Assembly (NCBI GenBank): GCA_043797615.1
Contig: JAZDPK010000048.1
Coordinates: 6,905 to 70,904 of the forward strand
DNA: 64,000 bases
Reading direction: 5' to 3'
Source: JAZDPK01 sp043797615
Lineage (GTDB): Bacteria; Patescibacteriota; Patescibacteriia; UBA11705; JABHMO01
Below are positions 22,753 to 30,427 of the stretch, in pieces. Both the position numbers and the translations under genes were made by a program. Under the pieces are notes generated by a model. The model searched no databases. It was given only the letters and a program-made list of their open reading frames with translations, and was not told where the DNA came from. Within the stretch, counting starts at the first letter, position 1. Every line of letters starts with the position of its first letter.

Positions 22753-23853
22753 ATGAAAGTCGATAAAAAATATTTGATCATCCTCGCTTCGATATTGGTC
22801 GTCGGATTCTTGTCCGGCGTGGTGGGCGAGCTCTGGGTCAACAGCTTTCTGCTGCCTGATCCTTATCTCAGTTTTAAAACTTATTCCGATTTGACGAAAA
22901 AGATCGATGATTTGGTTTCCGGGCAGAATAGTCGGAAGAATTTGACCGATCAAGACTTTGTCGCCAGCGCCGCCGTTCAGAAAGCAAAACCGGCGACGGT
23001 TGGAATTTATCGGGTGAAGAATTTCGCGCCGAATGCGTCCTACGGCTTGACGCAGAACGATCTGCTGGGCCAAGGGTCGATCATTACGAGCGACGGTTGG
23101 ATTTTGACCGCCGACACGGTGGCGAAAAGCGAAAAAACCGCGCTCTTTGTCGTGACCGCTGATCACCGGATATTTAAAACGGAAAAAACAATCATCGATC
23201 AGCCGTCCGGATCGGCATTTTTAAAAATCAGCGCCGTTGATCTGCCGGTGTTCGAATTCAGTTTGAAAAGAGACTTGGCCGACAGCCAGAGCGTTTATCT
23301 GTTCGCCGGCAAAGGGAGCGTGGTTAACGCGAATATCGCCAATTTGAATTTTTCAAAAACGGAATCGGTCAATGAATTCATCAGAAGCAGTGAAGTTTAT
23401 TATAAATATATCTTTGTTTCAGGCGCGTCAAATCCGGAATTTTTCGGCGGTCCGATCGTCACTTCGGCCGGCCGAATGATCGGATTCAGCCAGGACGCAA
23501 GCGGAATGATTTTGCCGGTGGATTGCTACGTGTCGCTCATGAAAAAAGTGGTGAAAGGCGAACCGTGGAAACAGCCGTATCTCGGCGTGAAGTTTTACGA
23601 TTATTCGGAAATATTGAATTCAACGATTTCAAACGCCAAAGGCGCTTTGATTCTTAAGACGCGCGGCATCAACGCGGACAGTCCGGCCAAAGGAATTTTA
23701 TTGCCCGACGACGTCATATTGAAGGTGGAAAGCGAAGAGATTGATTCGAATAAAAATCTGCCGGAGCTTTTAAGCGCGTATAAATCCGGCGAAACCGTCA
23801 AATTCCTGATCAAGCGGGCAGGCAAGGAGCAGGAGGTGAATATTAAATTGTAA
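22753..23853 (+). CDS. HtrA-like membrane protein with a degenerate, probably inactive protease domain
   Basis: 366 residues: membrane anchor at about 7-25, trypsin-fold domain (about 75-270), PDZ domain from about 275 (YLGVKFYDYSEI; KGILLPDDVILKVESEEIDSNKNLPELLSAYKSGETVKFLIKRAGKE). The protease fold is recognisable from GQGSIITSDGWILTADTV, where HtrA has TNAHVV: His is replaced by Thr (residue 122). The Asp site (DPxxDLALLKI in HtrA) is DQPSGSAFLKI, with Gly at 153. The Ser site (GNSGGP) is NPEFFGGP. All three catalytic residues are therefore gone. It probably acts as a binding or sensing protein outside the cell. Confidence 0.85.
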   Translation: MKVDKKYLIILASILVVGFLSGVVGELWVNSFLLPDPYLSFKTYSDLTKKIDDLVSGQNSRKNLTDQDFVASAAVQKAKPATVGIYRVKNFAPNASYGLTQNDLLGQGSIITSDGWILTADTVAKSEKTALFVVTADHRIFKTEKTIIDQPSGSAFLKISAVDLPVFEFSLKRDLADSQSVYLFAGKGSVVNANIANLNFSKTESVNEFIRSSEVYYKYIFVSGASNPEFFGGPIVTSAGRMIGFSQDASGMILPVDCYVSLMKKVVKGEPWKQPYLGVKFYDYSEILNSTISNAKGALILKTRGINADSPAKGILLPDDVILKVESEEIDSNKNLPELLSAYKSGETVKFLIKRAGKEQEVNIKL

Positions 23854-23860
23854 AGAAGAA

Positions 23861-23985
23861 CGAGCTGATGCGAATTAATATAGTTGCAAATGATGCGAAT
23901 CTATTAAGAATCATATCTTGAGAACGAGTAATTTGCGTATTGTTTTTATTCGCGGCATTAGCATTTTCGTTTATTCGCATCAACT
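23861..23985. repeat. Two-armed element with TGCGAAT units
   Basis: Left arm: TGCGAAT at 23869, TGCAAAT at 23885, TGCGAAT at 23894 (steps 16 and 9). Right arm: ATTCGC at 23948, ATTAGC at 23957, ATTCGCA at 23973 (steps 9 and 16), a mirror image. It lies just upstream of the promoter of the Wzz-like gene. Confidence 0.65.
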
Positions 23986-23995
23986 TGTTTGTCTA

Positions 23996-24024
23996 TTGAC
24001 AAAAGATTATTTCCGTGATACAAT
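23996..24024 (+). promoter_or_regulatory. Promoter of the Wzz-like gene
   Basis: TTGACA (23996-24001), 17 bp, TACAAT (24019-24024). The RNA should start near 24031, which excludes the upstream TTG at 24030 and supports the ATG at 24054. Confidence 0.88.
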
Positions 24025-24053
24025 AGTAATTGTCAAAATTTATAAAAAATACT

Positions 24054-24968
24054 ATGTCAAACATTCATACGCCCGATTATCCGAAAGCGATCAAGCGCGA
24101 ATGGCGCAAGCTTTTGGCCGTTACTCTGATCGTTCTCTTGCTCGCGCTCGTGGCGACTATTGTCCAGCCATTCAAATACAAGGCGGCGGAAAGCATTTTG
24201 ATTTTGCAGAAATCCGGCTTCAGCATCGACGCTTACAGCGCGTCGAAGTCGGAGGATCGCATCGCCACGAAATTGTCCCAGGTGGTTTATTCCAGCTCGT
24301 TTCTTGATCAGGTTTTGAGCTCGGATTCGGCGATCGATGAAAATTATTTCTCCAGCGATGAAAAAAGCCGGCGCAAAGAATGGGCCAAAACCATTGCTGC
24401 CGACGTGCCGTCCGGACTGGGCAAGCTGGTAATCGCGGTTTACCATACCGATCCGAATCAGGCCTTGCTCATATCGCGGGCCGTGGCTTATGAATTGACC
24501 AGCCGCAAGAGCGATTACATCGGCATATCCGACGTTGATCTGCGGGTGATCGACGCGCCGCTCGTTTCCAAATTCCCGGTGCGCCCGAATATTTTTCTCA
24601 ACATAATTTTGGGATTGGCCGCCGGCTTCATTATCGGAATAATTTACATCATCATCGGCTACAAGCCGGAGGATGAGAAGTATTTCCATTCGCCGAAGCT
24701 GTCCGACATCCATCCGCACGTTGTCGATTACAACAAAATTCCGGAAACGGAAAGCGTTGAAAAAGACATTGCCAAAGCGCCGGAGATTGCGGAAATAGAC
24801 GATTTGGATGAAATTGAAGAATTAGAAGAGTCCGTATCTGATGAAATTCCCGTGCCGAGCGTTTCGGACAGTTTTGAAAACAAGAGCGAAGAGCGGATTG
24901 AAATGAAAAAAGAATTGCCGAAATTCGATGATGAGGATCGGGTTATTGGGATGCCGGAAAGAATGTAA
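24054..24968 (+). CDS. Wzz/chain-length-determinant-like polysaccharide protein
   Basis: 304 residues from ATG 24054. Wzz plan: N-terminal membrane segment (about 17-37, KLLAVTLIVLLLALVATIV) followed by QPFKYKAAESILILQ, an outer helical region, then IDAPLVSKFPVRPNIFLNIILGLAAGFIIGIIYIIIGY, the second membrane segment preceded by the Pro-rich motif of this family. The last 90 residues form an acidic cytoplasmic tail without the Walker motifs of a fused BY-kinase. Likely sets the length or export of a surface polysaccharide, together with the O-antigen-ligase-like and glycosyltransferase genes further along. No SD. Confidence 0.85.
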   Translation: MSNIHTPDYPKAIKREWRKLLAVTLIVLLLALVATIVQPFKYKAAESILILQKSGFSIDAYSASKSEDRIATKLSQVVYSSSFLDQVLSSDSAIDENYFSSDEKSRRKEWAKTIAADVPSGLGKLVIAVYHTDPNQALLISRAVAYELTSRKSDYIGISDVDLRVIDAPLVSKFPVRPNIFLNIILGLAAGFIIGIIYIIIGYKPEDEKYFHSPKLSDIHPHVVDYNKIPETESVEKDIAKAPEIAEIDDLDEIEELEESVSDEIPVPSVSDSFENKSEERIEMKKELPKFDDEDRVIGMPERM

Positions 24969-25002
24969 TGAGCAATGAGGAATCAATTTGAAATATAAAA
25001 AA

Positions 25003-25033
25003 ACATCGGCCTGACAAGACCGGTGTTTTTGTT
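25003..25033 (+). terminator. Intrinsic terminator
   Basis: AACATCGG and CCGGTGTT around a short loop, followed by TTTTTGTT. Confidence 0.75.
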
Positions 25034-25048
25034 CCGGTGTTTTTGTTC

Positions 25049-25077
25049 TTGACAAAACTAATTCGATGGTATATTAT
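25049..25077 (+). promoter_or_regulatory. Promoter of gene 25133
   Basis: TTGACA (25049-25054), 17 bp, TATTAT (25072-25077). Confidence 0.75.
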
Positions 25078-25132
25078 TTAGAGTCTCGATTAAATCGGTC
25101 CATTGTTAATTTATAAATAAAAGGAGGGAATG

Positions 25133-26098
25133 ATGAGCGAAAAGGATAAAAATGATCATGCGGGAACAGACGATTTTAATTTGCGCGTGGAAGACGAATC
25201 GAAAAATGGAGCGGGCGTTGATTCCGCTGCCGCATCGCCATTGCCGAAAGTGGTGATCGACGAAGCGAAGCTGAATCCGCCGGCGTTGCCCGCATCGCCG
25301 GCTTTGTTGCCTTTGGCGGAAAACAAGCTCGAAGAGCAGTTTTTCAGCGGCGGGGTGAAGAGCAAAGAACTTCATCAGATTCAGTGCGGTCAGAGCGAAG
25401 AAGCGGCGCGGCTCGAAGCCGAGGAAAAGCGTTTGGCGGAAATTCGTCTCGAACTTGTTGAAAAAGAGAATGAACTGGAGTATCTTCAGAATTCGCTGAT
25501 GCATCGGCATTGGGATTTTCAGCAGTTCTTCGCCGTGAAACTGCGCCTAAGCCGCGACGAGAACAAGGAACTGCGGCGGAAAGCGCAACTGGCGGAAGAG
25601 CGCTTGGCGCGAAGTGGCGTTCATGTCGTTCAAGTGATTGAAGCGTTGAACGCGCAGGCCGAAGCCAAGCTCGAAAAAACGCTGGCGCGGAAAAGGGAAG
25701 AGCTGGAAAGCGAATTTGCGGAAAAAGGGCAGAAGCTGGACGAGCAAGTGGAAATTTTCGCCCGCGCATTCCACGAGCTTTATGCGGAAAAAGAATTGTC
25801 CAAAGCGTTCAGAGCCAAGCAGAAAAAGTGGTACAAGGAAAAGCTGGCGGCCGAACTTGCCAAATTGCAGGTTCCGGCAGCCGCGTCCTTGCCGTATCCT
25901 TTGGCCGATGCGCTGTTGAACGCGAAAACAGCAGCGGAAATTCCTCTGCCTGCCGAGCGCATATCCCAGCCGCCGCCTCTGCCGACTTCCGAGCCGGTCA
26001 AAACCGACGATGAAAAGGTTCCGGCGTGGATGATTGGCGCGATTATTTCCGGAGTTGCATTGATTGCCGGATTAATTGCGGCCGCAGTCGCGATTTAA
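25133..26098 (+). CDS. Coiled-coil protein with C-terminal membrane anchor
   Basis: 321 residues. An acidic, Ala/Pro-rich N-terminus (about 1-80) is followed by a long coiled coil (about 95-240, Glu/Lys/Leu heptads such as EEAARLEAEEKRLAEIRLELVEKENELEYL), a Pro-rich linker (ISQPPPLPTSEP), and a hydrophobic tail (WMIGAIISGVALIAGLIAAAVAI) that ends the protein. This is tail-anchored topology with the coiled coil probably in the cytoplasm. SD AAGGAGG at 25121-25127 is only 2 bp from ATG 25130 but 5 bp from ATG 25133, so I prefer 25133. Function unknown. Confidence 0.75.
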   Translation: MSEKDKNDHAGTDDFNLRVEDESKNGAGVDSAAASPLPKVVIDEAKLNPPALPASPALLPLAENKLEEQFFSGGVKSKELHQIQCGQSEEAARLEAEEKRLAEIRLELVEKENELEYLQNSLMHRHWDFQQFFAVKLRLSRDENKELRRKAQLAEERLARSGVHVVQVIEALNAQAEAKLEKTLARKREELESEFAEKGQKLDEQVEIFARAFHELYAEKELSKAFRAKQKKWYKEKLAAELAKLQVPAAASLPYPLADALLNAKTAAEIPLPAERISQPPPLPTSEPVKTDDEKVPAWMIGAIISGVALIAGLIAAAVAI

Positions 26099-26108
26099 TT
26101 TATTTTTT

Positions 26109-26147
26109 TATACCATCAACTGAATCAAGTTGGTGGTATTTATTTTA
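26109..26147 (+). terminator. Intrinsic terminator
   Basis: ATACCATCAACT and AGTTGGTGGTAT (one mismatch, near-perfect) with T-rich flanks on both strands. Confidence 0.8.
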
Positions 26148-26232
26148 AGGAAATTATTATTGATTATTTGGCTAAATTATAAGTAAATAATATCATAATT
26201 ACATCATGTGTTAATCAGTTGTTCTTCCACTA

Positions 26233-26261
26233 TTGACAATTTTCAAAAAGTATGCTATAAT
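26233..26261 (+). promoter_or_regulatory. Promoter of gene 26432, with long leader
   Basis: TTGACA (26233-26238), 17 bp, TATAAT (26256-26261). The leader is about 164 nt and includes a second promoter-like pair (TTGACA 26304, GATAAT 26325, 15-bp spacer) and a small hairpin near AGCTTTAAAAGCT before the SD. Otherwise the gap 26148-26431 holds no gene. Confidence 0.82.
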
Positions 26262-26431
26262 GTTCTGTCATCACAAAATCAAGAATCGTGTCCAAAATAT
26301 CCATTGACAATCAATCGCTAACCGGATAATCTATGTTTGTTTGTCAGTTTTGCTGGCAAATAAGCATGGGTTGTTCTGTTCATTTATTTTAACTAGCTTT
26401 AAAAGCTACAAACCGTAAAAGGAGGACTAAG

Positions 26432-27130
26432 ATGACTAAGACGCAGAAATTTGGAATCGGAGTAGGGATCGTGGCAGTTCTGGTAGTCGGCGCGGGCGCA
26501 TTCTTTTCGGCCAAGCTGATGTCTGCCAAGTACACCGACGGCAAGGTGGCCGCGGTGACGAGTCGCGTCGCCAACAATGAGAGGAGCGCTCTCGAGTTCG
26601 CGCAAAAAATGAAGATGACGGTCGATGATATCGCCGCGTCGGCCAAGTCAGCGCGCGAGTTGGTCACCAGTGCGGACACCAACAGCAAGAAAGCGGTCGC
26701 GGATGTGGCGGAACTCAAGGCAGTTATCGAATTTCTGAAGGCGACCGACACCAGCCTCGACGAGCGGATGAACAAGACGGAAGAGAAAGTTTACGACTTC
26801 GACAAGCGCCTCACCGACGTGACTGAAGTGGTGAAGAAGCTGTCGACCACCCCACCCGCAGTCGTGGCTAAGCCCGAGCCGACAAAGAATGCTCCCGCGG
26901 CACTTGCCAAGGCCAAGCCGGTCGTGAAGAAAGCGCCGACCAAGGTGGCCAAGAAGCCCGCGGCCGTCGCGAAGAAGCCGGTGAAAAAGATCACCAAGAA
27001 GGTGATCAAGAAATCGGCCAAGGTGGTGAAGGCGAAAACCGTGAAGCTCGATGCCGGCGCCAAGACGGTCATCACGGTCGGTCCTAACAAGGACGGCCAA
27101 ATGGAAGTGACTCTGGATATCTTCAAGTAG
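26432..27130 (+). CDS. Membrane-anchored coiled-coil protein with a Lys/Ala/Pro-rich tail
   Basis: 232 residues: membrane segment at about 7-28 (FGIGVGIVAVLVVGAGAFFSA), a coiled-coil stretch (about 45-145), then about 60 residues rich in AKKP, VKKA and KK repeats (KPVVKKAPTKVAKKPAAVAKK) that resemble histone H1-type tails, and a final short hydrophobic strand (TVITVGPNKDGQMEVTLDIF). The basic tail could bind DNA, RNA or acidic polymers of the envelope; which side of the membrane it faces is not clear. SD AAAGGAGG. No family recognised. Confidence 0.7.
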   Translation: MTKTQKFGIGVGIVAVLVVGAGAFFSAKLMSAKYTDGKVAAVTSRVANNERSALEFAQKMKMTVDDIAASAKSARELVTSADTNSKKAVADVAELKAVIEFLKATDTSLDERMNKTEEKVYDFDKRLTDVTEVVKKLSTTPPAVVAKPEPTKNAPAALAKAKPVVKKAPTKVAKKPAAVAKKPVKKITKKVIKKSAKVVKAKTVKLDAGAKTVITVGPNKDGQMEVTLDIFK

Positions 27131-27258
27131 TTACAACCATCAACCAGGTGGGACAGATTCAAAACCTGTCCCCCTAAATCCGATCAATCAAGTTGAAAGA
27201 TTTGATTTATCAGATGTAGGATGGCTTTTTCAAAAACAATTTTAAGGAGGATACGGAA

Positions 27259-27822
27259 ATGAAAAAGTTAGCATGTTCTTTGATTTGTTTGAGTGTGTTC
27301 GTGGCGATTTCCGCCGAGGCCAAGAAGGAAGTCCAGACCATTCTGCTTCGCGTGCGCGTCAACGGCAAGGAGCAGAGCAAGGTTCTGGTTCCGCTGAAGG
27401 CCAACAAGCTTCAGCTCACCATCAATCAGGCCGACGTCGGCAAGGCACTGAAAGCTAAGCCGGCCGAGCCCTGCAAGGACGCGGTCAAGAAGCCCGAACC
27501 GAAGGTCAAGGCTCCCGCCGCCCCCGCGCCCAGCGTGAAGGAAGAAGCAGCGCCGAGCGTGGAAGAGGATGGCGGGCTTGAAGGAATTCCGGACGATTCG
27601 TCGGAATCGGAATCAAGGAAAGAAAAGCGCTCCGATCTGGCGCCCGCTCCGGTAGCGCCGATTCCGACCGAGCCGCCGGCCAAGTGCGAATCTCACTTCT
27701 ACGAGAAGTGGTGGTTCTGGACGATTGTCGGAGTCGTCGCCGGGAGCACCATCTGGAAAGTGGGCGACCACAACGGATGGTGGGACATACCGATCTATGA
27801 CGGAAATCGCCGTCATCGGTAA
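27259..27822 (+). CDS. Secreted or membrane protein of unknown function
   Basis: 187 residues. Signal peptide KLACSLICLSVFVAISAEA (cleavage near 21), then a beta-like segment (VQTILLRVRVNGKEQSKVLVPLKANKLQLTI), a long Pro/Ala/Glu linker, and near the end WWFWTIVGVVAGSTIWKVG, a likely membrane segment followed by an aromatic tail. SD AAGGAGG. Follows gene 26432 after a hairpin (27149-27172) without a T tract, so the two may be cotranscribed. Confidence 0.65.
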   Translation: MKKLACSLICLSVFVAISAEAKKEVQTILLRVRVNGKEQSKVLVPLKANKLQLTINQADVGKALKAKPAEPCKDAVKKPEPKVKAPAAPAPSVKEEAAPSVEEDGGLEGIPDDSSESESRKEKRSDLAPAPVAPIPTEPPAKCESHFYEKWWFWTIVGVVAGSTIWKVGDHNGWWDIPIYDGNRRHR

Positions 27823-27840
27823 TCTCTCAACGAGAAACAC

Positions 27841-27868
27841 GGGGAGCAAGAGCATTCTTGTTCCCCCT
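27841..27868 (+). terminator. Hairpin after gene 27259
   Basis: GGGGAGCAAGA and TCTTGTTCCCC form a stable stem but no T tract follows; may be a weak terminator. Confidence 0.45.
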
Positions 27869-27903
27869 CAACCGAACGGTTAATTGAAAAATTGACCTTT
27901 CAG

Positions 27904-27932
27904 TTGAGGGAAAGAAAACCCTTGTGTATATT
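27904..27932 (+). promoter_or_regulatory. Promoter of gene 27977
   Basis: TTGAGG (27904-27909), 17 bp, TATATT (27927-27932). Confidence 0.6.
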
Positions 27933-27976
27933 AACAATTTTTTACAAATTTTTTTCAAAGAAAGAGAGGAAGAGTC

Positions 27977-29080
27977 ATGAAGAAGGTAATGGAAAAACTG
28001 ATCGTGAGTATGGTTCTGGTTCTGAGTTTGGTGGCTGGTTGCCGGTACGTGGACTTTCGGTCCAAGGACGCAACCGGGTATGGCCCGTGCGCCACCGATG
28101 CCAACTGCGATGCCGGGCTGATCTGCGCGTTGAACGTGCAGCAGACCGAACTCGTGTGCATGTCCGGCTGCCGCAATGACGCCATGTGCGGCGATCCCAG
28201 CAAGATCTGCGCGTATGATTCCGACCTGGGTCGGGACATCTGCCAGACGGGATGTCGCGCTGATGCGACCTGTAACTATGATGAGCTGTGCATGAATGAC
28301 AGCGACATCGGCTACAGCATTTGCGTGAAAGGGTGTTATCGCAACTCGCACTTCACCACACTGGACGAGACCACCACCAACCCCGACGGCACGACTGTTC
28401 ATTCGGTGATCGTCACCGAACATCTGGACGTTGATTCGTGTCAGCGGAATGGGGACACCACCAAGGAATGCGACGAAACGAAGGATCCGTATGAGTGCGT
28501 GTCCAAAAATTCGCAGCAGGACGGCGGCGTGGCTCCGGTGGACGGCGGGTACACCCCTCCTCCTCCGGCGGTCGACGGCGGTTCTGCTCCGGTAGACGGC
28601 GGATACACTCCTCCGGCTGACGGTGGACAGGCTGCTGACGGCGGCGTGACTCCTGACGGCGGCGTGACCCAGGACGGTGGAGTGACGCAGGATGCCGGTG
28701 TTTTCACACCGACGACCTCTATCACCGCGCACATCTGTTGCCCCACAGGCAAGGAAGTAATACTATGGTGGGGTAATGCCGATGTCAATCACAGCCCGAA
28801 CTCAAATGGGCAACCGTGCGGGGATTTCACCATGACGCTGGCCGGGGACAACAACTTTTGTTCCCGGGGAGCTCACCCCAACACGTCGGCAACGACAATG
28901 GAAGGCGGCTGGTTCAGCTACAACTGCCGTTCAGGATCTGACTACGGCGGCTGGGAGCAGTCAACAGTGACCACGGTGGTCGACCAAGCCGGTTCGCCGA
29001 TGTCGTATTCGACACCTTTCAGAGCAACGACTTCGGCGAGCAATATCGCTGAAGTGGTAGTGGGAAACACCTGCTACTGA
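27977..29080 (+). CDS. Cysteine-rich lipoprotein with DGG linker and ICCPTG C-terminal domain
   Basis: 367 residues. Signal peptide with lipobox LVAGC (lipid on Cys 22). Then about three Cys-rich repeats (CATDANCDAGLICAL; CRNDAMCGDPSKICAYDSDLGRDIC; CRADATCNYDELCMNDSDIGYSIC). A low-complexity DGG/Pro/Val linker (about 180-250) contains VTPDGGV and VTQDGGV. The last 110 residues (ITAHICCPTGKEVILWWG to AEVVVGNTCY) form a domain shared with genes 29356 and 30428. DGG linkers and such Cys repeats are typical of Myxobacteria-like surface proteins. SD GAGAGGAAG. Probably disulphide-rich and on the cell surface. Confidence 0.8.
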   Translation: MKKVMEKLIVSMVLVLSLVAGCRYVDFRSKDATGYGPCATDANCDAGLICALNVQQTELVCMSGCRNDAMCGDPSKICAYDSDLGRDICQTGCRADATCNYDELCMNDSDIGYSICVKGCYRNSHFTTLDETTTNPDGTTVHSVIVTEHLDVDSCQRNGDTTKECDETKDPYECVSKNSQQDGGVAPVDGGYTPPPPAVDGGSAPVDGGYTPPADGGQAADGGVTPDGGVTQDGGVTQDAGVFTPTTSITAHICCPTGKEVILWWGNADVNHSPNSNGQPCGDFTMTLAGDNNFCSRGAHPNTSATTMEGGWFSYNCRSGSDYGGWEQSTVTTVVDQAGSPMSYSTPFRATTSASNIAEVVVGNTCY

Positions 29081-29086
29081 TTTTCC

Positions 29087-29125
29087 GGGTCCCTTGTGTG
29101 AATCAACACAAGGGACTCTTTTATT
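29087..29125 (+). terminator. Intrinsic terminator of gene 27977
   Basis: GTCCCTTGTGT and ACACAAGGGAC, then TCTTTTATTT. The T tract overlaps the left arm of the next repeat element. Confidence 0.92.
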
Positions 29126-29264
29126 TGCGAGGGAGGAACGACCGGAGCAATCTACTGCTTATGTTTTGAAGCAACCGAAGTAATCTTGACGGTTAAATCT
29201 TCCAAGATTGCGTCGCTCATATTTTCTATTATTTTTTATCGGGAAATTATCGCTCGCAAATAAA
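29120..29264. repeat. Long inverted element with TTTATTTGCGAG ends (copy 1)
   Basis: Ends TTTATTTGCGAG and CTCGCAAATAAA are a perfect 12-bp inverted pair 145 bp apart; the inside contains AAGATTGC followed by TCGCTC. Relatives at 30005-30112 and 46281-46438. Its left end forms the T tract of the preceding terminator. Confidence 0.75.
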
Positions 29265-29280
29265 TAAGCTTCGCATGGTG

Positions 29281-29309
29281 TTGACAAAAAAATTGTAAAC
29301 GGCTAATAT
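29281..29309 (+). promoter_or_regulatory. Promoter of gene 29356
   Basis: TTGACA (29281-29286), 17 bp, TAATAT (29304-29309). Confidence 0.72.
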
Positions 29310-29355
29310 TTTATTGGTGAGTTAACGGTTTAGTTTTTTCAAAAGGAGAAAGACA

Positions 29356-29964
29356 ATGAAGAATCGGATTTTCGCGTTTGTCGGTTTGCTGATGTTTGTT
29401 TGTCTAGTATTGATCGGATGCGGCTATCATCATCACTGCGATCGGAATCAAGTCTATGCTAATGGCCAGTGCCAGGTGAGTTGCGCGAATGATTACACCT
29501 GCATTCACGATGTTGAAGCCGGTCCGTCGTTCAAGTGCGACACGAATCTCGGTTATTGCGTTGAGAAAGAAACAAGGCCAGCAGTTCGCGACGGCGGCGT
29601 TCCGACTGTTGATGGCGGTTTTGAATCGGCAGTGCAAACGCGCATTTGCTGCCCGACCGGAACCGGCCAAGTGGAATTGTGGTACGGCAGTACGGCTCAT
29701 GCGACTTCGTCCGGCGCATCCTGTGAAAATTTCTGGATGCCCATGGCCGCATTCTGCCAACGCGGCGCCCATCCCAATTCGCTCGGTGGATGGTATACGT
29801 TTACATGTCATAATGGAGGCGGTTATTGGGGCGGATGGACAAGTGCGTCGGTTGTGTCCGTTACCAATCAAAATGGAAGTCCGTATTCTTATTCGGTGAT
29901 CCGCGGCACGGTCAATACCAGCGGGGTGGCAGAAGTGGTTGTTTACGGCACTTGCCAGCAGTGA
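29356..29964 (+). CDS. Small cysteine-rich lipoprotein with ICCPTG domain
   Basis: 202 residues. Signal peptide and lipobox VLIGC (lipid on about Cys 22), then HCDRNQVYANGQCQVSCANDYTCIHDVEAGPSFKCDTNLGYCV, nearly identical in pattern to the start of the 1225-residue protein at 30428. A short DGG linker follows, then the shared C-terminal domain (ICCPTGTGQVELWYG ... GGWYTFTCHNGGGYWGGW ... AEVVVYGTC). It is a minimal version of the family: N-terminal Cys module plus C-terminal domain without repeats between. SD AAAAGGAG. Confidence 0.8.
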   Translation: MKNRIFAFVGLLMFVCLVLIGCGYHHHCDRNQVYANGQCQVSCANDYTCIHDVEAGPSFKCDTNLGYCVEKETRPAVRDGGVPTVDGGFESAVQTRICCPTGTGQVELWYGSTAHATSSGASCENFWMPMAAFCQRGAHPNSLGGWYTFTCHNGGGYWGGWTSASVVSVTNQNGSPYSYSVIRGTVNTSGVAEVVVYGTCQQ

Positions 29965-29970
29965 TTTTCC

Positions 29971-30010
29971 AAGTTCCTTGGTGTCAACGACGCCGAGGAA
30001 CTTTTTTATT
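29971..30010 (+). terminator. Intrinsic terminator of gene 29356
   Basis: AAGTTCCT and AGGAACTT enclose an extended hairpin, followed by TTTTATT. Confidence 0.88.
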
Positions 30011-30112
30011 CGCAAGAAAAGCCGTAAAAGACAAATATGGCGATTAAATTTCAAGATTGCTTCGCTCTCATTACGCATTAAATTTCCTCTAAGATAATCG
30101 CTCGCAAATAAA
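30005..30112. repeat. Long inverted element with TTTATT.GC.AG ends (copy 2)
   Basis: Ends TTTATTCGCAAG and CTCGCAAATAAA (two mismatches); the inside holds CAAGATTGCTTCGCTC. Again overlaps the terminator T tract on its left. Confidence 0.65.
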
Positions 30113-30170
30113 CGAGCTTCGCAGGAAAAACATGGCGGAAAAAGCAAATAAGGGAAAATTTGTTGAAAAC

Positions 30171-30199
30171 TTGACAATTTCTTTAATTTTGTATACAAT
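30171..30199 (+). promoter_or_regulatory. Promoter of the giant lipoprotein gene, long leader
   Basis: TTGACA (30171-30176), 17 bp, TACAAT (30194-30199). The leader is about 220 nt; it contains a G-rich stretch with repeating GGCGGAAA/AAGGCAG units and a small hairpin (GACC...GGTC) before the SD, which may regulate translation. Confidence 0.8.
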
Positions 30200-30427
30200 A
30201 GCATGTTAAATTGAAAAGGGCGGAAAAAGGCAGTATAAGGCGGAAAAGGGAAATGAATTTTTTTATCTTAATTTATACAATTTTTTATCAGTTTCAGCGG
30301 CACGGATATTTTTTTTCGCGCTTCTTAAATTGACGGAAAATTCTTTTCGTCGGTTCGTTGAAAATTCAAGAGAAAACGTTTTATTTTTTAACAGACCATA
30401 AAAAGGTCCAAAACAAGGAGGAAAGAG

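Noticed and set aside
28441..28788. Pro/Ser-rich minus-strand ORF (VTPPSGVTPPS type)
   Set aside because: Antisense reading of the DGG linker repeats in gene 27977.
29404..30204. 266-codon minus-strand ORF over the small lipoprotein gene
   Set aside because: No promoter or SD in the right place and antisense-type composition; the plus-strand gene is well supported.
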